Shown here in pieces: positions 54,405 through 64,000 of a stretch of 64,000 nt of DNA (its first letter is position 1; every line of letters begins with the position of its first letter). A program made the position numbers and the translations under genes. Origin of the DNA: Galeruca laticollis (Eukaryota > Arthropoda > Insecta > Coleoptera > Chrysomelidae); assembly GCA_963921935.1 (NCBI GenBank), contig OY998179.1, positions 64,790,804 to 64,854,803 on the forward strand. The letters are read 5' to 3'. Below the pieces are notes generated by a model. It did not search any database, was not told where the DNA came from, and was given only the letters and a program-made list of their open reading frames with translations.

Positions 54405-56245
54405 ACTTCCAAAAGAAACGAGAAGCCAAGTTGATATTTGGAGAGTATAGGCATTATAATGTTAAAAACACACTGTTTAAAGGAAATTGGCTTACGGTGG
54501 GGAACAAGGGTTGGAACGTCACCCTCAAAACTAAAATAAATTGAAACTTCCAAAGGAAATGAGGGGCTAAGTTAATATTTGGAGGATAAAAGGAATATAA
54601 TGTTGAAAACATACTGTTCAATGGAAATTCGCTTATGATGGGGAATAAGGGTTGAAACGTCACCCCCAACATTAGAATAAATTGTAACTTCCAAAGGAAA
54701 CGAGAAGCCAAGTTATTATTTGGAGGGTAGAAAGATTATAATGTTCAAAACATACTGTTCAAAGGAAATTTACTTACGATGGTGAACAAGGGTTGAAACG
54801 CCAACACCAAAACTAAAATAAATTGTAACTTCCAAAGGAAAAGAGGAGCCAAGTTAATATTTGGAGTGTAGGAGGATTACAATGTAATATAGGCACTGTT
54901 GAAAGGAAATTTGCTTACTATTGGGAACAAAGGCTGAAACGTCACCCCTAAAATTAAAATAAATTGTAACGTCCAAGGGAAACGAGAATCCAAGTTGATA
55001 TTTGGAGGGTAGAGGAATATAATATTGAAAACACACTGTTCAAAAGAAATTTGCTTTCTATGGGAAACAAAGGTTGAAACGTCACTCCTAAAATTAAAAT
55101 AAATTGTAACTTCCAAAGGAAACGAGAAGCCATGTTAATATTTGGACGGTCGGAGAATTATAATTTAATACACGCACTGTTCAACGAAAATTTGCTAATG
55201 ATGGGGAACAAGGGTTGAAACGGCATCCCCAAAACTACAATAAATTGTAACTTCCGAAGCTAATCAGTAGCAAAGTTATTATTTGGAGGATAAAAGGAAT
55301 ATTATGTTGAAAACACATTGTTCAATGGAAATGTGCTTACGATGAGGAACAAGGCTTGAAAGGTCACCCATAAAACTAAAATGAATTGTAACTTCCAAAG
55401 GAAACGAGAAAAGATAATATTTGGGGGGTAAAAGGAATATAATGTTGTTAACACACTGTTAAATGGAAATTTGAGGAACAAGGATTGAAACGTCACCCCC
55501 AACATTTAAATAAATTGTAACTTCCTAAGGAAACGAGGAGCCAAGTTAATATTTGGAGTGTAGAAGCATTATAATGATAAAAACACACTGTTTGCTTACG
55601 ATGGGCAACAAGGGTTGAGACGTCACTCACAAAACTAAAACAAATTGTAACTTCCAAAGGAAACGAGAAGCCGAGTTAATATTTGGAGGATAAAAGGAAT
55701 ATAATGTAGAAAAAACACACTGTTCAATGTAAATTTGCTTCCGATGGGGAAGAAGGGTTGGAACGTAACCCATAAAAATAAAATAAATTGCAACTTCCGT
55801 AGGAAAAAAGAAGCCAAGTTATTATTTGAATGGTAAAAGGTATATAATGTTGAAAACACACTGTTAAATGGAAATTTACTTACGATGGGGAACAAGGGTT
55901 GAAACGTCACCCCCAACAATAAAATAAATTGTTACTTCCATGGGAAACGATAAGTCAAGTTAGTATTAGGAGGGTGGAAGCATTATAATGTTAAAAATAC
56001 ATTGTTTGAAGGAAATATGCTTACGATGGAACAAGGGTTGAAACGTCACCCCCAAAACTAAAGTAGATTGTAACTTCCAAAGGAAACAAGAAGTCAAGTT
56101 AATATTTGGAGGATAAAAGGAATACAATGTTGAAAACACACTGTTCAATGAAAATTTGCTTACGATGGGGAACAAGGGTTGAAACGTCACTCCTTAAACT
56201 AGAATAAATTGTAACCTTCAAAGTAAACGTGAAGCCAAGTTAATA
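54405..56245. repeat. 141-bp satellite array, about 13 units, one orientation
   Basis: TAACTTCCAAAGGAAACGAG recurs with a spacing of 129-143 bases, mostly 140-141. Each unit includes AAGTTAATATTTGGAGG, ACACACTGTTCAAAGGAAAT, GATGGGGAACAAGGGTTG and AAACGTCACCCC. Units differ by 10 percent or more. Open frames on the minus strand (54454-56190) repeat the same short hydrophobic peptide because they translate the satellite. Confidence 0.95.
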
Positions 56246-56344
56246 TACGTAATCATTCCAAGGTACATAGAACACAGCGTAGCATAACATGAAATTTTCC
56301 CATATTTTCAGTAGATTTCTCATTTTTCACGATTATTTGACATT

Positions 56345-56905
56345 TCATATACATTCTACCCTTCAAATATTAACTTTGCTACTCATTTGCTTTGGAAGTT
56401 ACGATTTATTTTAGTTTTGCGGATGACGCTTCAACCCTTGTTCCCCATCGTTAGCAAATTTCCGTTGAACAGTGCGTGTATTACATTATAATCCTCCTAC
56501 CCTTCAAATAATAACATCGCTTTTTGTTTGGAAGTTACAATTTATTTTAATTTTAGCAGTGACTTTTCAACCTTTGTTCCCCATAGTAAGCAAATTTCCT
56601 TTGAACAGTGTGTTTTCAACATTATAATCCCCCTACCCTCAAAATATTAACTTGGCTCCTCGTTTGCTTTGGAAGTTACAATTTATTTTAATTTTAGGGG
56701 TAATGTTTCAACCTTTGTTCCCAATCGTAAGCAAATTTCCTTTGAACAGTGCATGTATTACGTTATAATCCTCATACCCTCCAAATATTAACTTGGCTTC
56801 TAGTTTCCTTTGGAAGTTACTTTTTTTTTAGTTTTGGGGGTGACGTTTCAACCCTTGTTCCCCATCGTAAGCGAATTCCCCCCAAACAGTGTGTCCCCTA
56901 CTTTA
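56345..56905. repeat. Same 141-bp satellite, four units in inverse orientation
   Basis: TTTGGAAGTTAC at about 56392, 56530, 56668 and 56810 is the inverse of the preceding array. A spacer of about 100 bp without the repeat separates the two blocks. The last unit decays after 56890. Confidence 0.93.
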
Positions 56906-57644
56906 ATACACCTCTACTCATTGAATATAAGGGTGGCTCTCCGAAATATGGTTTCGATTCAATATATATTCTGCACGCCACTGAAATCGTGAATTGAGCA
57001 GTTTCGCAGCTAAAATTGACTGCTATCTTCACACCGGTGAAAATTTAATAGATTCTGCTACGTATTTTCCTGCAAAATCAGTACTAGAACACTATTAAGA
57101 TAGAATACACAAACATAGAATAAATTCAGTTGGTAACTTTCCTTAATGTGGTTTATGTAATCCGCCATTCATCCTGTATTTTCTCTTGCTTAAAAAAATT
57201 ACATATCCAATGACTGGGTATCATTCCACATTTTTAATTCTCATTTTTAAGAAAATGTGCATATTTTGACTCAAGATGTAACATCCACCAAAATAAAGAA
57301 ATAAGGAGAATGGGTGTGGAAGTAATTGTATGTATTACAAATCTTGGGTGGAAGATTTCGTCAGAATAAAAGTTGACTAGTGGACAAAGCCAGTTCTAGT
57401 AACGTGTAGTGTGGTTTATTGAACAATATTACACAATCTGTACGCACGTTTAGTCAAAATATGAATATTTATAATACTTTAGATAAGAAAACTCATAACT
57501 ATTCATTATAAGTGGATCTGTATGATGCAAATAATAATAAACGTAATAACAACAATCGTGTTGAGCACATTGTAAAATAATTTCTAAACATGATTAACGG
57601 TGTTATGAATAGAAATAAGAGCAAATTTTGAAATCCCTCATCAA
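56906..57644. other. ABCB intron, nothing recognised
   Basis: Unassigned AT-rich sequence with no repeat or coding pattern I can identify. Confidence 0.5.
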
Positions 57645-57775
57645 AAAATTAGTTAGTATAATACTTTTTCAAATGAAACTAACTGTTTCTAAATGGTTCC
57701 ACAATATTTTGGAATTTTTTAAAAAAATCTAAAAAAATGTGGCGATATTACTATCATCGTCAGAATTATTGAAAT
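57645..57775. mobile_element. Old Penelope terminal remnant
   Basis: TAGTATAATACTTTTTCAAATG, ACTAACTGTTTCTA, CCACAATATTTTGGAA and TATCATCGTCAGAA follow the order of the Penelope left terminus seen at 34360-34500. There is no visible duplication or partner end. Confidence 0.6.
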
Positions 57776-57899
57776 TTTCTATTAATTTTGCAAAAGAGAA
57801 ATTACCTCGTATGAATATAATAAAATGTATAACAAAACAAAGGAAGGAAAGGAAGGGTAGAAGAATGAAATGTTGAATGACATGAAAATTTGTAGATTC

Positions 57900-58270
57900 A
57901 GAGGTAAAAAGTGATGGTGTGATTTTCCAACAGAACACAGTATGCACTTTCAAAAACACCTCATATATCATTGATGTACATAGTAAAGAATATTAATCCC
58001 ATACAGTTCCGTGTGGGAGCCCATTGAATACGAAAGCCAAGTGAATTTCTACGTACCAAGGTACTCTACTGGAGGAAGACTATGCGCAATTGCCTGCTAG
58101 TTGAAATTTCGTAGAAAACGCTAACATCAGTAGAAAAATGAGACGTGATATAATCCCTTTCTAGTTCCACCATTAGATATGCAATGAAGACATAGTTAAA
58201 GGCATTGGTGAGATCAAATCGATAAACTGGCGACTTCAGAAGGATAACAAAGAGCTTATTGAAGAGGCTA
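57900..58270 (-). pseudogene. Degenerate jockey-like reverse transcriptase fragment
   Basis: In inverse the sequence reads FIDLTNAFNYVFIAYLMVEL, then about 40 decayed residues, then WAPTRNCMGLIFFTMYINDI. These align with the catalytic-Asp block and the GVPQGSVLGPLLFLIYIND block of jockey/CR1 RTs. One stop separates the blocks and another follows INDI. It is a short, old remnant. Confidence 0.55.
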
Positions 58271-59560
58271 TAGACGTAGAATCTTTAAAAGTCTGATATT
58301 TTCGTTATTTTCACGAATTATTACAGATCAAATAACTACATGATATTAACTATATTGTCTTAAATTTTCTAAAAATATTTACTTTAATAAAATTCATATA
58401 TTTGCTTCCCGACATGAAAGTAATAAACCATGTCAGTATTTGTATTGGATCTTGTATATATCCTCATAAAATTCATTATTGCTATTATTAAGGTTGATGA
58501 AATCAACTTGTTCAAATCTTAGTGAAGGTGCTTAATTCCGGAAAGTGCATTAACAGAATAATCAATTCAAGAGTTTTCCAGAACCTTAGAACATGAAAAG
58601 TCAAAAATATATTGTACACTTAGGAAAATATCAAACATACAGTATTTTTCTATAAGCTTAGACATTTCTGCATATTTGTTCATTTACATTTTTTGGAGTA
58701 TTCGAATATGAAAATAAAGATATTAATATATCAAGATGAGACTGATTAATGTCTGATTGTAGTGGTCACACTCGCATCCAAACTCTTTTTTTCTCCTCCA
58801 CTCCACACGATTTTTTAGAAGCAATTCTTTGAACTGGAATTAGTTATTGTGGATTATCACAAGAAAGTTTGATTAAAAAATAAACTTGCTTCGAATAATT
58901 ATTTTTTTCCAAATGTTATGTGTGAAACCTAAATAAGATATGAGTAGTGATATACTGTGTAGAAAGACCAAAAACAAACATGAACTAAGGCAATAAAGAA
59001 TACTTTTGAATATTACAAACTAGTTATTGAAAACATTCAATAAATTATAAATGTATCCCCACAATTATCTCTAATTAGGAAGTTCTTGGAAGCTCAATCA
59101 CTAAGAAAAGTAAAAAAACAATAGCAAATTGGCGCTAATTCTACTGCGAAGTAGACTTATACTAAATTGACAATGCCCCACAAGGAAAATGCGCATATAA
59201 GGTGGAGAACACGTAATTCTGAGAAGCGATGAGGTGAAAATTAAGAAAAAGTAATATAAAAGAGTTGGACTTCATAATGTCTGAGTTTTGGAAATTATGG
59301 AAATCCATTCTGATTAGTTTTTGAAAACAAAATGGTTCCCTTAATATTAAAACTTGTCAAACCATTAATAATTACAATACTAACAGATTGATGAAAATAT
59401 ATTTTGATTTGTCCACGATTAGTTGTGATAATTCTATTATGAGCAATATTGAAAACTGTGTCGATCCTATTATCTCAGCATACACATAAACAATCAAATT
59501 ATTCTTGGATGTATCAAAAACACTGAAACTGGAATAAGATCAAAAAAAATTCCTTACATT
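58271..59560. other. Unassigned AT-rich sequence
   Basis: No coding pattern, repeat or transposon terminus recognised. Confidence 0.5.
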
Positions 59561-59565
59561 ATGTA

Positions 59566-60990
59566 AATGTAAGTAATAATATCGGCTGGGCCAGAGAATG
59601 ATGATGGTGACACTAGAGAAATAGACGAATCATCAGACGATGAAATATTGCAAGAAGTAATAACACAAAAAAATAATAAAAGTGGAGGAGAAAATTGAAT
59701 AACAGCAGAAGTTCTGAAAACGGGTACAGCAGTACTACAACAGAGGATCTGCGAAAATAAGAAAAATATGGAGGAATGAACAGTTACCGAATACATGGTA
59801 TAATGGTTCTATCTGCCCAATTCACAAAAGTTACTTACTCATAAGCTATTCGTCAAAATTATTCGAATGAATTGGAGAATATCAAGGGGGTTTTATACAA
59901 GGAAGAGGAACATCAGACTAGATATTCACCAATAAAATAATACAAAATAGTAGCTATGAACAAAATTCAGGACTACACTTATTGTTTATTGACTTACAGG
60001 CTTATGACTCTATTTTATAATCTAAATTTTATTAGTCATTGGGCAGTCTAGGAGTTTCACAAAAACTGGTTAAATTGATAAAACTAACCCCTGAAAAAAC
60101 ATTATCGCACGTATTGCTAGAAGGAAAGATCTCTAAAATATTTATTTTAAGACAAGGACTGATCTCAAAAAGCTTTGTTTCAAGACAAGGACTAAAACAG
60201 GTACTTAGATCACTTATCTACAGATTTATTTAATTTGATACTAGAAAATATTGTAAGAAAAGCAGAACGTTATACTAAAGGAATGATATACCATTGTAAT
60301 CATCAGGTAGTTGCAAATGCTAATGATTTTACTTTGATAACTAGATCAAGTGGGGAGCTGCAAGTTGTACTTAATAAATTTGGAAATATAGCAAAGATAT
60401 ATGGCGTTAAATATACACAAAGAAAACAAAATCTATGGAGACAATCGACGCGATAAAAGAGGCTACTGTTAGAACAGACAGCTAATTATATGAATTTGAG
60501 AAAGTCAATAGTGAAAGCAAAGATACGAATATACATAACGATAATTAGGCCAACAGTACTTTACTGGAAACTTACACAGAATAACTGCAAATAAAGTTGA
60601 CATGTGGGATAGAAAAATTTTCAGAAAAATATTTGGAGGCATAAATCTAGAGGATGGTCGTATAGAATACTAACTAATGAAGAAGTAGGAGAAGCATTGG
60701 ATATCCGAACATAGTTCAACATATAAAGCCACAAAGAATAAAATGGCTGGGGCATGTAAGTCAAATGGCAATAGAGGGACATGCTAGTAGAGTCCTTTTC
60801 GAAGAAGGAGGGGGCAAATGGCGGAAGGGCAGACCAAAGAAAAAGTAGTTAGAGGCAATCACAACGGATTGGAAGAAGAATGGAGTGAAGGAATGGAGAG
60901 AGATGGTTGATGTTAGACGAGGATGGACGCTATTAGTAAAGCGTATAGAAGAGGAATATATAATAATATCGGCTGAATATCTATTTTACA
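59566..60990 (+). pseudogene. Degenerate RTE-like non-LTR reverse transcriptase
   Basis: Across several frames: KNNKSGGEN and ITAEVLKTGTAVLQQRICE (early RT), LLFIDLQAYDSI (first Asp block), LILENIVRKAERYTKGM, and VVANANDFTLITRSSGEL where YADD has decayed to NAND. The tail block WLGHVSQMAIEG, GRPKKK and VKEWREMVDVRRGW follows. The order and the tail resemble RTE-type or related insect RTs. Many stops show it is old. Confidence 0.65.
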
Positions 60991-61695
60991 TGTTTGAAAC
61001 AAAATTCTATCCTGGATTCCATTGTTATAATTTTTGGTTACTACGGTTTACTTGTTATATTTTCAGTAATATTTTTGATATTCCGATATTATAAATATGT
61101 GAATTTATAAAAAGATTCTGTATTTGTTATTTCAATATATTCCTTAATTTTATTTAAATTCCAGTATTTTTGATGGTTCTATATTAATATTACTTCAACT
61201 GTTTTATTTTGACTGTTTCAATATACCCAATATTATTATTGGTTATTTTCAAAAATATGAGACTACAGTTAGGAAAAAATAAGTTCCAGATACCATGATA
61301 GTTAACTGAAAGTTCCAGAAACACAACTATTAGACCAATTTTCATTAGGAATATCCGATTCAATTGTTGACATCTTGCAAAACAATTAAAATTATTTGAA
61401 ATTAACTGTCTCGACACTTACTTTGCTACGGTGGGTATCAGTTAGAGTACTTCACCACTATTACTAGGAAAACATGAAAGGTTTTAACAAATTAATTCAT
61501 AGGTTTGACTAGCTCGAAATTATATGGTTGTTCTATTCGGACCGGTAGAGTGGGTCGTGGAGGACCCAAAAATAAAAGAAATAGATTTCTAGGGTTCTTT
61601 ATAATCCTCACACTGAACAGCTTAGTTACCCAACTTGTCTAGTTGCTTATTTACAGGTAATATGGCCCCATGTAGTACTACACGGTGTACATAGT
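60991..61695. other. Unassigned sequence with a Penelope scrap
   Basis: GAAATTAACTGTCTCGACACTTAC at 61398-61421 is the Penelope left tail alone, without the rest of the terminus. Nothing else was recognised. Confidence 0.5.
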
Positions 61696-61704
61696 GCTAT
61701 ATAT

Positions 61705-61759
<55 letters not shown>

Positions 61760-61762
61760 AAT

Positions 61763-61825
<63 letters not shown>

Positions 61826-61835
61826 AATATATAAG
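61696..61835. repeat. (TA)n with regular AAATA interruptions
   Basis: TATATATATATAAATATATA-type runs repeat with a period of roughly 20 bases, a higher-order AT microsatellite. Confidence 0.95.
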
Positions 61836-62553
61836 GTGCTTCTAAATAATATTCATCTTGAAAGCAAAACTAATGGACTAAATAATTTATAACTCTAACA
61901 ACTAATTGACCAGACAATATTTCTGGTACGGGAGCAGGACCCAGCCACAATATGCAGAACTAAAAAAAGAATTGAAATCTCTTACTTCCCACTCCAGGTG
62001 GTGCAACTCTACCTTTGCAGCAGGCTGTACGTTGGTATAATTTGTGACAGTGTTAGATGCTACTGGAACTAATGTAATGGACAGGTTGCTGGTAAATAGT
62101 TCGCAGCTAATTATTTAACTGGACATTCCAGTATTGGCCGAATATTGGCAGCGGCCGTGTAAAGAAACGTACGTAAATCCACAGAATGTGTGCATCAACT
62201 GATGTCAATCGTACTCTCTCTTTGATGTTACTTTCTTTGTACTAGGGCTCCTTAGATCCGAAATAGAATTCGATTTTAGTTAAACCACATGGTCTACAAC
62301 CTGAAAATTTCCTTAGCTAGGCAATTTTTGGTGACAATCAATTCCATAGTACTCACAGAACTAGAGTAAGATTTATATTTTGTATTCAAGAAGAATTTTA
62401 GTTCAAGGTCAATCGACATTAAACAATGTAAACAATGACTACAGGTTATTTCAATAGATAATTAGCTGATCTTTTTTTTAGAATTTATAATAAATTGTAA
62501 GTATTATTTAATTAAATCCCTATTCAGTCAAAAAAATATAATGAACCCGTAAC
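61836..62553 (-). repeat. Probable Ty3/Gypsy 3' LTR, outer end unresolved
   Basis: On the minus strand a purine tract GGGAAAGGGGGAGT (62568-62555) is followed by TGTTACGGGTTCATT starting at 62554. This is the usual layout of a polypurine tract and the TG start of a 3' LTR. The LTR end cannot be placed because the partner LTR is outside the window. Confidence 0.55.
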
Positions 62554-62751
62554 AACTCCCCCTTTCCCGGAAAAAGTTTCTACGAAACTTTTATCAAGGA
62601 AAATATACTACATCTATCCGTTCCTTCACCTAAGACACGAAAATCGATACATGAGCTTACATAACTAACTTAAACACTTAGCTAACCTAACAACTGATCG
62701 TCAGAGCCTGAGATGTTATTCAATTCAGAGTCCTCATCCGGTGGATGGGCT

Positions 62752-64000
62752 TTAAGGTCCTTCGCATGCCAAACGACTTTGGAATGGCCTTTCGTATTCC
62801 TTAGTTCGTATGACCAGGGTGATCTTGGATATTAGAAAAGGTCCTTCGAACTTTGGCATGAACTTAGCGGTAATTGCTTTGGAGGCATCTGATAACACAT
62901 GGCGACGTTTCCAGACCTTTTGATTCACTGTGAATTTTTCATCACGGCGTCGAAGGTTGTAGCGATCTTTGGCCTTTTCATACGCTAGTTTTATCCTCCG
63001 TCTGACATCCTGAAAAACTTCCAACAAAGCCTCCGAGCGGATCCTTGGATCATCGTGGTAACCTTGAGGAGTTGCCTGTGGATGAAAGTCCTTTCCAGAT
63101 AGCTGTATTTCTCTGCCGGAGATTACAAAGTTTGGCGTCAACTTTGTAGTTTCGTGACAGGAGGAACGGATTGCACAAGCTATCTTCTGAAGGTATTGGT
63201 CCCAGACTCGGTGATTATCCGAAACGTATGAAGTTAGAGCTGTCTTCAGTACTCTATGTGCTCTCCCTACTGGATTTCCTTGCGGATGGTAGTTGGCGAT
63301 GTGTAGTTCGATATCATACTTCCGAAGTACCTCGTGAAATAATTTGCTTGTGAAAGGACCGCCATTATCCATTATTACCTTTTGTGGTGCTCCGTAAACT
63401 AAAATCACATTGTCCTCAAAATTCCAGGAAATATGCTTAGCAGTAGCCTGACGTAACAGGAAAAGTAACAAAAACTTGCTAAAAACGTCTTGAACCGAGA
63501 AAATATAACTATACCCAGCTGTGGATCGAGGTAATGGCCCTACAACATCGACGCTTAGTATTTCAAATGGACGCGTAGCAGAGGGACTTTGGCTTAACAT
63601 AAGACCCGAGGGTGGACGTTGTAAAGGTTTATTCTGAAGACAAGTAGAACATTTGGAAATGTATCGGGCTACATCCTGCTTGAGCTTCGGCCAGTAATAT
63701 TTTCTGGAGATTCTTGTACTTGTTTTAAAAATTCCTAAATGGGCTGATGTTGGAGGATCATGATCAGCCGATATGATTTTGGATCTGTCCTCCTTCGGAA
63801 CAACTAGCAACCATCCATCAGCGTCTTCGGTTAATTCCGGGTAAACTACATCCACTCTTTTAAATAGCTTCCCATTCTCTGCTCGCCATAGTGGGAATTT
63901 AGCTGGTTCATCTTGTACTCTCTGACGCATGCTGCGATACCATTTATCTAGGACGTCTACTTCTTCAACCGCATCGACTCGAGGTACGGCTCTCGAAAGC
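62752..64000 (-). pseudogene. Ty3/Gypsy (mdg1-like) pol: RNase H end and integrase, partial
   Basis: The frame is open to the right edge. It begins with SRAVPRVDAV, the tail of the RT/RNase H part, so the Met at 63930 is not a start. The integrase follows: H2C2 finger (HDPPTSAHLG then CSTCLQNK), core D in SVDVVGPLP, second D in VIMDNGGPFTS, and then YHPQGNPVGRAHR. The third catalytic residue, normally Glu in NPxER, is Gly here. The GPF-type C-terminal domain (WKRRHVLSDASKAI, FEGPFLISKI) is shifted out of frame near 62815. The true C-terminal coding continues to about 62690. The copy is inactive at integration by two counts. Confidence 0.88.

Noticed and set aside
54454..56190. Series of minus-strand open frames repeating a hydrophobic peptide (FPLNSVF...)
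   Set aside because: They repeat with the 141-bp satellite period and shift frame with unit-length changes, so they are satellite translations and not a repeat protein.
57729..57971. Possible upstream ABCB exon with hydrophobic residues on the minus strand
   Set aside because: The hydrophobic stretch shows no TM1/TM2 pattern of ABCB transporters and has no suitable splice sites. It overlaps a Penelope remnant.

Overview
The window looks like nuclear DNA from an insect with a large, transposon-filled genome. It is AT-rich, and its only host gene is split into small exons by introns of up to about 20 kb. The mobile elements (R4/Dong, I, BEL/Pao, Penelope, pogo, mariner-type MITE, mdg1-like Ty3/Gypsy) are those expected of an insect. 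The order cannot be fixed from the sequence.

The host gene is a full-size ABCB (P-glycoprotein/Mdr) transporter on the minus strand. Five consecutive internal exons are visible: 54273-54173, 50605-50434, 34031-33711, 13895-13671 and 11999-11874. They join in phase and run from the first transmembrane domain to the Walker A loop of the first nucleotide-binding domain. Earlier exons lie to the right of 54273 and later ones left of position 1, so almost everything else here is intron.

Layout, left to right. 1-8316: eight minus-strand R4/Dong-clade non-LTR elements, nearly all 5'-truncated, each separated from the next by an (ATT)n tract. 8317-11500: a plus-strand jockey/CR1-group element. 11874-13895: two ABCB exons around an old RT remnant. 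15375-30613: a 15.2-kb near-palindromic element with AGTAG...CTACT ends and a probable 6-bp target duplication. Each arm holds a decayed copy of an unrecognised gene plus a paralogue. Only arm A carries a Penelope insertion; the matching empty site is intact in arm B. 30.8-32.2 kb: two minisatellites. 33711-34031: ABCB exon. 34341-37498: a palindromic Penelope pair. 37.9-43.0 kb: an I-clade element split by another palindromic Penelope, with a complete BEL/Pao element (43042-49067) in its 3' tail. 50434-50605: ABCB exon. 50688-53376: a pogo/Tigger transposon. 54173-54273: ABCB exon. 54.4-56.9 kb: a 141-bp satellite in two opposed blocks. 57-61 kb: two old RT remnants and Penelope scraps. 62.55-64 kb: the 3' part of a Ty3/Gypsy element.

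No RNA gene, CRISPR array or prokaryote-like operon was seen. The strongest candidate for something undescribed is the 15.2-kb palindrome. It combines Polinton-like termini, subterminal GACGTC repeats and a gene family I could not place, which carries a faint resemblance to rolling-circle initiators. The R4/Dong microsatellite array and the repeated head-to-head Penelope architecture are the next most interesting.
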